Position numbers and translations under genes: made by a program. From an uncultured Clostridia bacterium (GTDB lineage Bacteria; Bacillota; Clostridia; Lachnospirales; CAG-274), in NCBI GenBank assembly GCA_944381435.1, contig CALWLD010000013.1, positions 1 through 61,265 of the forward strand: 61,265 bases of DNA. Reading direction: 5' to 3'. Below are positions 42,921 through 53,089 of the stretch, piece after piece (position 1 is the stretch's first letter; each line of letters begins with the position of its first letter). The notes under the pieces were generated by a model that saw nothing but the letters and a program-made list of their open reading frames with translations, did not search any database and was not told where the DNA came from.

Positions 42921-43250
42921 ATGAACAACAAGAAAAAAGTTATACTTATAAACGGAAATAACTCTAACTGGTACGAGCAAGTTATATTTATAGTTAAAGA
43001 AAAAAACGAAAATATTATTCCAAAAAATTTAGTTTTAGAGGCGGAAAAAATAATACAAGATTATATGTCTAAAAAATATACAGCTACAAATGTTAATAAC
43101 CTTAATAACAACAATAGGCAAAATATAGCATATAAACAAAATAAACCTAAAAATAAAGAAAAAATAAAGCTTTATAACAATATTTTAAATGTATCTATAT
43201 TTTGTACTATTGCTTTTATATGCTTTCTTTTATATCAAATTTATATATAG
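42921..43250 (+). CDS. Small C-tail membrane protein between spoIIE and tilS
   Basis: A 109-residue protein of unknown family. Residues 1-60 are soluble, mixed charged (VILINGNNSNWYEQVIFIVK), 61-85 are Asn-rich low complexity, and 88-107 form a single C-terminal membrane helix. AGGAGG 6 bases before the ATG supports it as real. It is possibly sporulation-linked by position, which is only inference. Confidence 0.7.
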   Translation: MNNKKKVILINGNNSNWYEQVIFIVKEKNENIIPKNLVLEAEKIIQDYMSKKYTATNVNNLNNNNRQNIAYKQNKPKNKEKIKLYNNILNVSIFCTIAFICFLLYQIYI

Positions 43251-43312
43251 TTGTTTATCTTTTATGCAATTTATATTATAATTATAACAAATAGTTATAA
43301 AGAGGTGATAAT

Positions 43313-44686
43313 TTGCTAGAAAAGATAGCTTTAAATACTATATTAAATAATAACCTTATATGTAATAACGACCATATAGTTGTGGGTGTATCTGGTGGTG
43401 CAGATTCTATATGCTTGTTGCACTTTTTATATAGTATAAAAGATAGATTTAATTTAAAAATAACAGCAGTGCATATAAACCATCTTATGCGAGGGGAAGA
43501 ATCTGACCTTGATAATAAGTTTGTTATAGAATTTTGTAATAAGCTTAACATACCTATAAAAGTTTTTTCTTTTGATATAAACAAAATAGCTAAAGATGAA
43601 AACTTATCATCAGAAGAAGCAGGAAGAAAATACCGATATATAGCTTTTAACGAAACCTTAAAAAAAGAAAATGCTACAAAAATAGCTATAGCTCATAACA
43701 AAGATGATAACGCCGAAACCATTATTATGCGTTTTTTAAGAGGCACAGGCATAAAAGGCTTATCTGGCATAGCTTATAAACGAGATAACATAATAAGACC
43801 TATTTTAGATTGCTTAAGGCTTGATATAGAAGATTATTGTAAAAGACACAGCCTATCTTACAGAAATGATTCTACAAACAGCCTAGATATTTATACTCGT
43901 AACAAAATAAGGCTAAACTTTATACCTAGTATAAAAGAAAATTTTAACCCTAACATTATAGACACTTTAACCAATATGGCAAAAACATTTAATGACGAAA
44001 ATAACTTTTTAGATAACCTTTCAAAAGATTATCTTAACAAATGTTTAATAGAACAAAACAAAGATAAGATAGCATTAAATATAAATATATTAAACACCCT
44101 AGATTTAGTTATACAAAAAAGAATTTTAAGGCTTTGTTTTTCACATTTTAACAAAGAGCTATATAATATATCTTTAGAGCATATAAATATGGTTATAGAC
44201 ATATTAAAAAAACAAACAGGTAAAAAGCTAAACTTACCAGACAACTTATACGTATATAAACAATATGATAACTTAATAATTACAAAAACTAATCTTTCCT
44301 CTGAAAATAACCTTATGTATAATTATAAAATAGATTTAGATAAACAAATTTATGTTAAAGAAATAAACAAAAATATGCTTTTATCTAAAAATATTGTAAA
44401 TATTTCAACAAAAGGCTATACTATTTCTCTAAATTATGATAAAATAAAAGATAGCTTATTTATAAGGCAACGAAATGCCGGGGATAAAATCTATATAAAT
44501 AATATGACAAAAAAAATAAAAAATATATTTATAGATTTAAAAATACCATCTAACGAAAGAAATTTATACCCTATCTTATTATGTAATAACACCATAATAG
44601 GCATTTTGGGCCTTTGTTTATGTAATGATTATAAGCCAACTAACCTTAATAACACTATTTATTTATACATTTGGGAGGAAAATTAA
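43313..44686 (+). CDS. tilS: tRNA(Ile)-lysidine synthase
   Basis: A 457-residue enzyme. The PP-loop SGGADS lies at 27-32; HINHLMRGEES and AIAHNKDDNAETIIMRFLRGTG complete the N-terminal domain; the C-terminal region contains IKNIFIDLKIP. It converts C34 of the AUA-reading tRNA-Ile to lysidine, letting it decode AUA. Start TTG after GAGGTGA. It is followed 4 bases later by hpt. Confidence 0.95.
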   Translation: MLEKIALNTILNNNLICNNDHIVVGVSGGADSICLLHFLYSIKDRFNLKITAVHINHLMRGEESDLDNKFVIEFCNKLNIPIKVFSFDINKIAKDENLSSEEAGRKYRYIAFNETLKKENATKIAIAHNKDDNAETIIMRFLRGTGIKGLSGIAYKRDNIIRPILDCLRLDIEDYCKRHSLSYRNDSTNSLDIYTRNKIRLNFIPSIKENFNPNIIDTLTNMAKTFNDENNFLDNLSKDYLNKCLIEQNKDKIALNINILNTLDLVIQKRILRLCFSHFNKELYNISLEHINMVIDILKKQTGKKLNLPDNLYVYKQYDNLIITKTNLSSENNLMYNYKIDLDKQIYVKEINKNMLLSKNIVNISTKGYTISLNYDKIKDSLFIRQRNAGDKIYINNMTKKIKNIFIDLKIPSNERNLYPILLCNNTIIGILGLCLCNDYKPTNLNNTIYLYIWEEN

Positions 44687-44689
44687 AAA

Positions 44690-45220
44690 ATGAGTGAAAG
44701 AATTGAAGTTTTAATTACAGAAGAGCAACTTGATAAAAGAATATCTGAAATAGCTGCTGAAATAACTAAAGATTACGGAGATAAAGATATATCTCTTGTT
44801 TGTGTTTTAAAAGGTGGCGTAATGTTTATGACAGATATAGCTAAAAAATTAAAACAAAAAGTTGAGTTTGAATTTATAGATGTATCTAGCTATGGCAATA
44901 ACACTGTGTCTAGCGGTAAAATCACTATAAACAAAGATTTAGAAACATCTATAGAAGGTAAACACGTTATCTTATTAGAAGATATTGTTGACACAGGTAG
45001 AACTTTAAGCTATCTTATAGAATATTTAAAAGAGAAAAATCCTGCTAGCCTAAAGCTTTGTACATTGTTAGATAAACCAAGCAGACGTATAGTAGATGTT
45101 AATGCTGATTATATAGGCTTTACTATACCAGATGCCTTTATCGTAGGCTATGGTCTTGACTATGCTCAAAAATATAGAAATTTACCTTACATAGGTATCC
45201 TTCATTTAGATGAAGAATAA
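44690..45220 (+). CDS. hpt: Hypoxanthine phosphoribosyltransferase
   Basis: A 176-residue purine-salvage enzyme making IMP or GMP from hypoxanthine or guanine and PRPP. The PRPP loop is [11 protein letters not shown] (95-105). Conserved tilS-hpt-ftsH order. GGGAGG lies 12 bases before the ATG, inside the end of tilS. Confidence 0.95.
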   Translation: MSERIEVLITEEQLDKRISEIAAEITKDYGDKDISLVCVLKGGVMFMTDIAKKLKQKVEFEFIDVSSYGNNTVSSGKITINKDLETSIEGKHVILLEDIVDTGRTLSYLIEYLKEKNPASLKLCTLLDKPSRRIVDVNADYIGFTIPDAFIVGYGLDYAQKYRNLPYIGILHLDEE

Positions 45221-45255
45221 TCTTTAAATCAATTCATTACAAGGGAGGTTTTGCC

Positions 45256-47220
45256 TTGAAAAAAGATACAGTATTTAAAACATTTTTAACATATATATTC
45301 ATATTAGTGTTTATATTTTTATTTTTTATGATTTACAAAAATATTAGTTTATATGAAAATAATAATACTTCTTATTATACATATAGTACATTAGTAAATG
45401 ATATCAAAACAGATAATACATCTAATATAGAATATATATTAATACAAACAAGCGAAGATTTATACGATAAAGGATATGCCATTGTTAAATTTAAAGATGG
45501 AAGCAAAAAAACTATCCCTGTACCTAGTATGTCTTCCTTTATGAATGTTATTCATTCATCGGAAAATGGTATGCAGCTTATAGAAACTTTAAAACCTAGC
45601 AAACCTGGCATTTTATCTTCAACATATTTACCTATTATTATTGTTATTATATGTATCATCATTGTGTTAATAATAATAGCTCAACAAACAAAAGGCAGTA
45701 GCGGTGGCGGTGGTAGCCGTGTGCTATCTTTTGGAAAAAACAAAGCAAAAATTTTAACAGATGGGCAAAAAACTGCCTCCTTTAAAGATGTTGCAGGGCT
45801 TAAAGAAGAAAAACACGATTTAGAAGAAGTTGTAGATTTTCTAAAAGACCCTAAAAAATATAAAGATATAGGTGCTAGAATCCCTAAAGGTATATTATTA
45901 GTAGGCCCTCCTGGTACAGGTAAAACATTGCTTGCCCGTGCTATAGCAGGAGAAGCTGGTGTTCAGTTTTTTAGCATCTCTGGTTCAGACTTTGTTGAAA
46001 TGTTTGTTGGTGTTGGTGCATCTAGGGTGCGTGATATGTTTGAAGAGGCTAAAAAGAACAAACCTTGCCTTATCTTCATTGACGAAATAGACGCCGTTGG
46101 TAGAAGGCGTGGTTCAGGGCTTGGTGGAGGTCACGATGAGCGTGAGCAAACCCTTAACCAGCTTCTTGTAGAGATGGACGGTTTTTCTACTAACGAAAAC
46201 ATAATAATAATAGCAGCAACAAACCGTGTAGATATATTAGACCCTGCCCTTTTAAGACCTGGTAGGTTTGATAGACAAATATACGTAGGTGCTCCTGATG
46301 TTAAAGGTAGAGAAGAAATATTAAAAGTACACGCAAGAACTAAAAAACTAGATAAAGATGTAGACCTTGAAGAAGTTGCTAAAACAACAGCTGGTTTTAC
46401 AGGTGCTCAGCTAGAAAACTTATTAAACGAAGCAGCTATCATATCTGCTAGAAAAAATAAACAATCTATATCTATGGAAGAAATAAGAAAAGCTTTCATT
46501 AAAGTTGGTGTTGGTACAGAAAAGAAAAGCCGTGTTATAAGCCAAGAAGAAAGAGCTATAACTGCTTATCACGAGGCAGGCCACGCTATAGTTACAGAAA
46601 TGCTTCCTCTTATGGACGCTGTTCATATCATATCTATCATACCTACAGGTGGTGCTGGTGGTTATACAATGCATTTACCTGTTGATAAAGGATATTTTTC
46701 TAAAAACTATCTTTTACAAGAAATAATGGTTTTATTTGGAGGAAGGATAGCTGAGGAAATTATCTTCGATGATATAACAACAGGTGCATCTAGCGATATA
46801 GAAAGAGCATCTAAAATAGCAAGAGGTATGGTTACAAAATATGGTATGAGCTCTTTAGGACCTATAGAGTTTATAGAAGATGAAATAAGCCCAACCCTTG
46901 CATCTTCTATAGATGAGGAAATAAAAAATATTATTGCATCTTGCTATGACAAGGCAAAACAAATTTTATTGGATAATTTAGATTATTTACATTCTGTTTC
47001 TAACCTTCTTTTAGAAAAAGAAAAAATAACAGGTGATGAATTTAGAGGAATATTTCCTGAAAACTTCTTCCCTGAAAAAAAACTTCCAACTTATCCTGAA
47101 AAGGAAGGTAAAAAATGTGATAACATAGAAGAAGATAATAAAGATAAATTAAACAGCAATGTGGATAAAGAAAATATCCTTTGTGATGACAATGTTGAAA
47201 ACAATGATAATAACTTATAA
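45256..47220 (+). CDS. ftsH: ATP-dependent zinc metalloprotease FtsH
   Basis: A 654-residue membrane protease: two N-terminal helices (about 10-28 and 122-142), AAA+ domain with Walker A GPPGTGKT (about 216-223) and the second-region motif, and the zinc site HEAGH (439-443). It degrades membrane and regulatory proteins. The C-terminal 50 residues are Asn/Asp/Glu-rich low complexity. Start TTG after GGGAGG, 35 bases from hpt. A strong terminator follows. Confidence 0.97.
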   Translation: MKKDTVFKTFLTYIFILVFIFLFFMIYKNISLYENNNTSYYTYSTLVNDIKTDNTSNIEYILIQTSEDLYDKGYAIVKFKDGSKKTIPVPSMSSFMNVIHSSENGMQLIETLKPSKPGILSSTYLPIIIVIICIIIVLIIIAQQTKGSSGGGGSRVLSFGKNKAKILTDGQKTASFKDVAGLKEEKHDLEEVVDFLKDPKKYKDIGARIPKGILLVGPPGTGKTLLARAIAGEAGVQFFSISGSDFVEMFVGVGASRVRDMFEEAKKNKPCLIFIDEIDAVGRRRGSGLGGGHDEREQTLNQLLVEMDGFSTNENIIIIAATNRVDILDPALLRPGRFDRQIYVGAPDVKGREEILKVHARTKKLDKDVDLEEVAKTTAGFTGAQLENLLNEAAIISARKNKQSISMEEIRKAFIKVGVGTEKKSRVISQEERAITAYHEAGHAIVTEMLPLMDAVHIISIIPTGGAGGYTMHLPVDKGYFSKNYLLQEIMVLFGGRIAEEIIFDDITTGASSDIERASKIARGMVTKYGMSSLGPIEFIEDEISPTLASSIDEEIKNIIASCYDKAKQILLDNLDYLHSVSNLLLEKEKITGDEFRGIFPENFFPEKKLPTYPEKEGKKCDNIEEDNKDKLNSNVDKENILCDDNVENNDNNL

Positions 47221-47278
47221 TGTTAATAACTTTTTTAAATTTATTTTAATTTATTAACAATTTTTTAAACTAAATGTT

Positions 47279-47312
47279 AAAAACCCCATATATAACTATA
47301 TATGGGGTTTTT
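47279..47312 (+). terminator. Terminator after ftsH
   Basis: Stem CCCCATATATA / TATATATGGGG flanked by A5 and T5. Confidence 0.9.
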
Positions 47313-47347
47313 AGTTTATAGCTAAATTTTAAATCTATTTTTTATAA

Positions 47348-48853
47348 TCATAACCTTTCTAACACTATAGGTTCTCCTAAGTTTCCTTTAATTTCTATGG
47401 TTTCTCCATTAGATTTTATTATATCATCATTATGTCTCCATTGGCCCTTTGGTATATATACAAATCTATAATGTTTACCCTTTTCATAAATAGGTGCAAC
47501 TAAATATTTACTGCCTAACATAAATTGATTTATTATTTTTTCTACAGGTTCATCGCTAAATTCATAAGACATATATCTTGTTATAGGTTCACCTGTTTTA
47601 GATGTATGCTCAATTAATTCCATAATATATTCTATATATTTTTTTCTAACCTCTATACTTTTTAATATACATTTAAAACTATCACCACTTAAAACTCTAA
47701 AAGGTGCTGCCGAAAACTGCATACAAGGCATTAAACAAGCTATTTCGCTATGCCTTATAAAAAGCTCCTCATCAAGCCTACCTTCCATTTGTTTAAAATT
47801 TAAATATTCTCCTCCCCCTATCATATCAGGGCAAGAATATGGGTGACCTGTTATACCTTGTAACAATACATCAGGAATTAAAGATAAAACCCCTTCTTCT
47901 CCCCAGCTATGTGCCTTATCACAAAGGCGTTGCATTAAAGAGTATCCTCCTGCTTTAAATGTAACCCTATACTCATTAAAGTCATATGTTTCACCAAATT
48001 CTGCCCATAGCCTTGACTGTTCATCTGGTGTAACTTTTTTATAAGTTATATTATCTTCCTTATAATATAAGCTATCTCCTGCATCAAATTTAAATCCATC
48101 AACCCCTATTTTCATAAGCTCATCTAACTGGCTTCTCAACCATTTTTCTGCATTAGGGTTTGTAAAATCTAAAACTGCCGAATATCCATTCCACCATCTA
48201 CATATATATGTTTCATTATTTTTATCTTTTATTAATATATCGAGATTTTCTGCTTCTCTAAATTTTATAGTATCTGGTGTTATAAAAGGGCATATCCAAA
48301 CCATAACCTTAAAACCCATATTATGTAACTTTTGTATCATTTCTTTTGCATTTTTAAATTTACCTGTGTGAAAACTCCAGTCCCCATAATATTCTGACCA
48401 ACCATCATCTATCATTATAACGCCCTTTGGCATACCAGATTTTATAATATTATTTGCATAATTTAATATATCATCTTCATTTTGATAAAAAGTAATCTCT
48501 ATCCAAGTATTATATATTACATTTTTAAAAAGTTCTTTGTTAGGTATGCTATTTTTAAAAGGAAAATATTTTTTCATTGCGTATAAATAAGCATCTTTTA
48601 ATGTATTCCCTCCATTTTCTAAAACACAATCATCATCTGTTATAATTTTACCTTTGTTAAATTTTACCTTATAACCTTCTTCTTTCCATATAACACGACC
48701 TTTTGTGGATAATAACAAAGGCATAGCTTGGTTAGGTGTTGTATTTATTCTAAAATCAATAGTTTCATCTGTATCTTTTGAAAAAGGCATTTTTATGCCG
48801 TATTTAACACAAGTTCCATACCAAAATTCATTTTCTAAAAAATTTATTTCCAT
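47348..48853 (-). CDS. GH31-family glycosidase
   Basis: A 501-residue protein with GH31 features: VIMIDDGWSEYYGDW, GFKVMVWICPFITPD, and GVDGFKFDAGDS carrying the catalytic nucleophile Asp (about residue 242). It is shorter than most GH31 enzymes (about 650-800) because the N-terminal beta domain is reduced. The substrate may be an alpha-glucoside, alpha-xyloside or alpha-galactoside; it cannot be told from sequence. No signal peptide. A single-gene unit downstream of a terminator on the same strand. Confidence 0.85.
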   Translation of the reverse strand: MEINFLENEFWYGTCVKYGIKMPFSKDTDETIDFRINTTPNQAMPLLLSTKGRVIWKEEGYKVKFNKGKIITDDDCVLENGGNTLKDAYLYAMKKYFPFKNSIPNKELFKNVIYNTWIEITFYQNEDDILNYANNIIKSGMPKGVIMIDDGWSEYYGDWSFHTGKFKNAKEMIQKLHNMGFKVMVWICPFITPDTIKFREAENLDILIKDKNNETYICRWWNGYSAVLDFTNPNAEKWLRSQLDELMKIGVDGFKFDAGDSLYYKEDNITYKKVTPDEQSRLWAEFGETYDFNEYRVTFKAGGYSLMQRLCDKAHSWGEEGVLSLIPDVLLQGITGHPYSCPDMIGGGEYLNFKQMEGRLDEELFIRHSEIACLMPCMQFSAAPFRVLSGDSFKCILKSIEVRKKYIEYIMELIEHTSKTGEPITRYMSYEFSDEPVEKIINQFMLGSKYLVAPIYEKGKHYRFVYIPKGQWRHNDDIIKSNGETIEIKGNLGEPIVLERL

Positions 48854-48875
48854 ATAATCACCTTTTTAACATAAT

Positions 48876-48901
48876 AAAAGACACCTTATAAAGTGCCTTT
48901 T
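48876..48901 (-). terminator. Terminator after the CNNM/CorC-type gene
   Basis: On the minus strand AAAAGGCAC, 8-base loop, GTGTCTTTT (one G-U pair), then TTATTATG. Confidence 0.65.
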
Positions 48902-48907
48902 ATCATA

Positions 48908-50188
48908 TTAACCTTCTATATTTTCTATATTATCATCTTCTTTTATGTTTGTAAAAACTAAAAGCTTTTCTATCCTATTTTTTTCTATTTCTTCAACAAT
49001 AAATTTAACGTTACCTATTTTTATAGAATCTTTTTTATCTGGAAATTTGCCAAAAGTCTCAATAACAAAACCACCTATAGAATCAAAATCTTCAGATTCA
49101 AAGTTAGTACCTAGAGATTCATTTACATCTTCTATTTTTGTTGAGCCTAACACAACATATTCATTTTCTTTCATAACTTTTATTTCTTCGTCGTGTTCGT
49201 CATATTCATCAGCTAAATCCCCTACTATTTCTTCTAGCATATCCTCTAATGTAACAATGCCAGATGTACCGCCATATTCATCTAAGATAATAGCCATAGG
49301 TATCCTGTTTATACGCATTTCTGCAAAAAGCTCTCTTAAGCATTTAGATTCATAAGTGAAGAAAGGCTCTCGCATATAATCACGAATGTTAAATTCTTTA
49401 TTTTTATCTACAAATAACAAATCTTTTAAAGATATTATACCAACTATGTTATCAATAGATTCTTCATATACAGGCATTCTTGAGCAAGTTTCTTTTTTAA
49501 ATAAAGCAGTAAGCTCATCATAGCTAGCACATACATTAATAGCTATAATATCTGTTCTTGGCACCATAACATCTTCTGCATCACTATTTGCAAAGTAAAC
49601 AACATTATTTATCATTTCCCTTTCATCTATCTCTAAAACCCCTTCTTCGTGGCTAACATTAACCATAGTTAAAAGCTCAGATTCTGTGATAGTTGGTGTT
49701 TTTTCATCTTTTTTAACACCAAGTAACCTTAACAAGAAACCTGTTATAAAGTTTAAAACTATTATAAAAGGCGTAAAAATTATCATACAAAATTTAATAA
49801 TTTTTACAACAGAAAGAGAAATTTTTTCTGCGTTTTTAGTAGCAAAAGTTTTAGGCGTTATCTCACCAAAAATAAGGATAACTATGGTAAGAACAACTGT
49901 GGCAATCCCAACACCGCTAGAGCCAACCTTTTCTACGATAATAGCTGTTGCAAGAGAAGATGCACCGATGTTTACAAGGTTGTTACCTATTAATATAGCG
50001 CTTAAAAGCTTCCCTGGGTCTTCTATAACGTTTTGTATAAGCTTTGCATTTTTTATATTTTCATCAACCATCGTTCTAAGCCTTATCTTGCTAATAGATG
50101 TAAGAGCTGTCTCTGACATAGAGAAAAAAGCTGATAAAACAATCAAAATAGCTAAAATTATAAACTGCAAACTGGCATAAGAATCCAA
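48908..50188 (-). CDS. CNNM/CorC (hemolysin C) family membrane protein
   Basis: A 426-residue protein: N-terminal DUF21 membrane domain (about 1-190, four helices), a CBS pair (about 205-330, with VMVPRTDI and GIVTLEDMLEEIVGDL), and a C-terminal CorC/HlyC domain (about 340-415). Family members are linked to magnesium or cobalt efflux. Start TTG, with AGGAGTG upstream. Transcribed leftward, with its own terminator. Confidence 0.9.
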   Translation of the reverse strand: MDSYASLQFIILAILIVLSAFFSMSETALTSISKIRLRTMVDENIKNAKLIQNVIEDPGKLLSAILIGNNLVNIGASSLATAIIVEKVGSSGVGIATVVLTIVILIFGEITPKTFATKNAEKISLSVVKIIKFCMIIFTPFIIVLNFITGFLLRLLGVKKDEKTPTITESELLTMVNVSHEEGVLEIDEREMINNVVYFANSDAEDVMVPRTDIIAINVCASYDELTALFKKETCSRMPVYEESIDNIVGIISLKDLLFVDKNKEFNIRDYMREPFFTYESKCLRELFAEMRINRIPMAIILDEYGGTSGIVTLEDMLEEIVGDLADEYDEHDEEIKVMKENEYVVLGSTKIEDVNESLGTNFESEDFDSIGGFVIETFGKFPDKKDSIKIGNVKFIVEEIEKNRIEKLLVFTNIKEDDNIENIEG

Positions 50189-50546
50189 ATAAAATCACAC
50201 TCCTAAAATTTAATTATAATAATGATATGTATTATACCATATAATTTTTATAATTAAAAGCCTTAAATTAAGCAATTTTAAACATATTTAGCCCTTTTTT
50301 TAAGTTTAATACAATTTTTAATTATTAATTTCATACAATTTTTTTAATTAAAATGCTATGTTTTAGGTATTTTTTATTTTTGATAATATATTTATATTTT
50401 TTGTTTTTCTTTATTTTTTAACCTTTTTCTTTTGTTTACTTTTATTTTCTTTTATTTTCATAATATGAAATAATAAATTATTGACATTGGTTAATCATAT
50501 ATTTAAAATTATAGTATAATTTATTTTATTTTTTTAGGAGGCTTAT
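50189..50546. other. Divergent gap between the CorC-type gene and degV
   Basis: A 358-base AT-rich region. The only clear element is the degV promoter at 50481-50509. The stretches 50280-50420 are T-rich with no structure I can support. Confidence 0.5.
50481..50509 (+). promoter_or_regulatory. Predicted sigma-A promoter for degV
   Basis: TTGACA, 17 bases, TAAAAT, 37 bases before the degV start. A second TATAAT at 50515-50520 has no matching -35. Confidence 0.65.
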
Positions 50547-51422
50547 ATGGCAAACTTTATTGTTTTATCAGATACTTCTTGTGATTTACCAGAAAGTTTA
50601 AAACAAGAATATAATATTGAAACTATCCCTTTTTATGTTTCATTTGATAAAGAAAATTATTTAAAAGAAAATATAGATATAAATATAAACGATTTTTACG
50701 AAAAAATAATTAGCGAAAAAACAATTCCAAAAACATCTCTTCCTTCTATGGAAGACTATTGTAACCATTTTAAACCTTATTTAGATAAAGGGCTTGATAT
50801 TTTATGCTTTTGCCTATGCTCAGACCTTAGTGGCTCTTACCAAAGTGCAGTAAATGCTGGTAATATTTTAGCAGAAGAATACCCTGATAGAAAAATATTA
50901 ATAATAGATTCTAGAAAAGCTACTGTTGCACAAGGATTATTAGTTATAGAAGCATCTAAAATGGAAAAAGCTGGCTTTTCTATAGAAGAAACTTACGAAA
51001 AAATGGAACAATTAAAAAAAGAAGGTATAATTGTTTTTACAATAGATACTTTAGAATATTTGCAAAAAGGAGGAAGGATAGGCAAAGCATCTGCCCTTGC
51101 AGGTAGCCTTCTTAACATAAAACCTATTTTGTTATTAAATGATGGGGTGCTAGAGCCTCATTCTAAAGTAAGAGGTAGAAAAAAATCTTTATCTGATATT
51201 TTAAAAATATTTAACGAATATGTAAAAGATGATTTAGATAAATATCAAATAGCAATAGCTCACGCTCATTGTAAAGATGAGGCTATAGAGCTTGAAAAAG
51301 CTTTAAACGAAAAATATAACATTAAGCTAAACTACCCTATATTTGATATAGGTGTAACAATAGGTGCTCATACAGGTCCTACTGCTATAGGTGTTGGCTT
51401 TATAAAAAAATATAATGCATAG
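50547..51422 (+). CDS. DegV family fatty-acid-binding protein
   Basis: A 291-residue protein with the DegV signatures SDTSCDLP (7-14) and LSGSYQSAVNAG, and a C-terminal IGAHTGPTAIGVGF motif. Bacillota DegV/FakB proteins bind a fatty acid that FakA kinase phosphorylates. AGGAGG precedes the ATG. The regulator gene begins 11 bases downstream. Confidence 0.92.
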   Translation: MANFIVLSDTSCDLPESLKQEYNIETIPFYVSFDKENYLKENIDININDFYEKIISEKTIPKTSLPSMEDYCNHFKPYLDKGLDILCFCLCSDLSGSYQSAVNAGNILAEEYPDRKILIIDSRKATVAQGLLVIEASKMEKAGFSIEETYEKMEQLKKEGIIVFTIDTLEYLQKGGRIGKASALAGSLLNIKPILLLNDGVLEPHSKVRGRKKSLSDILKIFNEYVKDDLDKYQIAIAHAHCKDEAIELEKALNEKYNIKLNYPIFDIGVTIGAHTGPTAIGVGFIKKYNA

Positions 51423-51433
51423 GAAGTGTTTTT

Positions 51434-51925
51434 ATGGAAAATGATATACTAGAGTTATTAGAAAAAAACAGCAGAATATCTTTTGATGATATGGCTAAAA
51501 TGCTTAACACAACAAAAGAAAATATAGAAAATACAGTAAAAAAATTAGAAGATAACAAAACTATATGCGGTTATACAACTCTTATAAACTGGGATAAAAC
51601 AGAAAAAGAAGGAGAATATATTACATCTTTGATAGAGGTAAAGGTAACTCCTCAAAGAGAGCAAGGCTTTGATAAAATAGCAAAAAGAATATATAGCTTT
51701 GATGAGGTAAAATCTTTATATCTTATGTCTGGTACATTTGATTTATTAATTGTTGTAGAAGGCAAAAATATTAAGGATATATCTTCTTTTGTATCTAGCA
51801 AGCTAGCTACCTTAGAATGTGTAATTAGCACATCTACCCATTTTGTGCTAAAAAAATATAAAGACCACGGGGTTATAATAGATGAAAACACACCAAACGA
51901 TGAAAGGATAATTATAACACCTTGA
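51434..51925 (+). CDS. Lrp/AsnC-family transcription regulator
   Basis: A 163-residue regulator: N-terminal winged helix (about 1-55, ISFDDMAKMLNTTKENIENTVKKLE) and C-terminal RAM domain (about 65-145) that binds an amino acid. Its stop overlaps the next start (TTGA), so it is probably translated with the aminotransferase gene and may regulate it. Confidence 0.88.
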   Translation: MENDILELLEKNSRISFDDMAKMLNTTKENIENTVKKLEDNKTICGYTTLINWDKTEKEGEYITSLIEVKVTPQREQGFDKIAKRIYSFDEVKSLYLMSGTFDLLIVVEGKNIKDISSFVSSKLATLECVISTSTHFVLKKYKDHGVIIDENTPNDERIIITP

Positions 51926-53079
51926 GCCTAGTTGCTAAACATATACAAGATATACCTTATTCTGGTATTAGAAAATTTTTTGATATTGCAAGCGAAATAG
52001 AAGGCGTTATATCTCTTGGTGTGGGAGAGCCTGATTTTAATACCCCTTGGGCTTGCACAGAAAAAGCAATATACACGTTAGAGCAAGGCAAAACTACCTA
52101 TACATCTAACGCAGGGCTTTTAGAGCTTAGGCAAGAAATAGCTAAATATATAAAAAATACTTTAAATATAAATTATTGTCCTAAAAGCCAAATTTTAGTT
52201 ACTGTAGGTGCTAGCGAAGGTATAGATTTAGCCCTTAGAGCAGTTATATGCCCTAACGATGAGGTGCTTGTTGTAGAGCCTTCTTTTGTATCTTACAAAC
52301 CTTGTATAACTATGTGTGGTGGTATACCCGTTGTTGTAAATACAAAAGAAGAAAATAACTTTAAGCTAACCCCTGAAGACATTTTGCCTAAGCTATCTAA
52401 CAAAACAAAAGCTATCATAATATCTTATCCTAACAACCCTACAGGTGCTATTATGGAAAAAGAAGATTTAGAAAAAATAGCTAATATATTAAAAGATAAA
52501 GATATTTTAGTTATTAGCGATGAAATATATTCAGAGCTTACTTATGAAGGTAAAAAACACACATCTATTGCACAATTTGAAGGTATGTATGAAAAAACGG
52601 TTGTTTTAAATGGCTTTTCTAAATCCTTTGCAATGACAGGCTGGCGTCTTGGCTTTGCCCTTGGGCCTAAAGATATTATATCTGCTATGACAAAAATACA
52701 TCAATACATTATAATGTGTGCCCCTACAATGAGCCAATATGCTGGGCTTGAGGCTTTAACCTCTTCTTTATCTAGCGTTGATAAAATGAGAAAAGAATAT
52801 AATATGCGTAGAAAATTTATGTTAAATGGTTTTAGAGAGATGGGGCTTGATTGTTTTGAGGCTTTAGGAGCTTTTTATCTTTTCCCTTCTATAAAATCTA
52901 CAGGGCTATCTTCTCAAGAATTTTGCAAGCGTTTAGTTTATGAAGAAAAGGTGGCTGTTGTTCCTGGCACTGCTTTTGGAGAATGCGGTGAAGGCTTTAT
53001 AAGATGCTCTTATGCCTATTCTATAGAAGAAATAAAAGAAGCTCTTTTACGCATTAAAAACTTTATAAACAAGTTATAA
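51922..53079 (+). CDS. Class I/II PLP-dependent aminotransferase
   Basis: A 385-residue enzyme. The PLP Lys is in SFAMTGWRLGFA-region (NGFSKSFAMTGWR), and SYPNNPTGAIM and VSDEIYSEL are the other signatures. It is similar to PatA/AlaT-like transaminases; the amino acid substrate is uncertain. Start TTG overlapping the Lrp-type stop. The Lrp-aminotransferase pair suggests amino-acid-responsive control. Confidence 0.9.
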   Translation: MSLVAKHIQDIPYSGIRKFFDIASEIEGVISLGVGEPDFNTPWACTEKAIYTLEQGKTTYTSNAGLLELRQEIAKYIKNTLNINYCPKSQILVTVGASEGIDLALRAVICPNDEVLVVEPSFVSYKPCITMCGGIPVVVNTKEENNFKLTPEDILPKLSNKTKAIIISYPNNPTGAIMEKEDLEKIANILKDKDILVISDEIYSELTYEGKKHTSIAQFEGMYEKTVVLNGFSKSFAMTGWRLGFALGPKDIISAMTKIHQYIIMCAPTMSQYAGLEALTSSLSSVDKMRKEYNMRRKFMLNGFREMGLDCFEALGAFYLFPSIKSTGLSSQEFCKRLVYEEKVAVVPGTAFGECGEGFIRCSYAYSIEEIKEALLRIKNFINKL

Positions 53080-53089
53080 GGAGAGAGTT

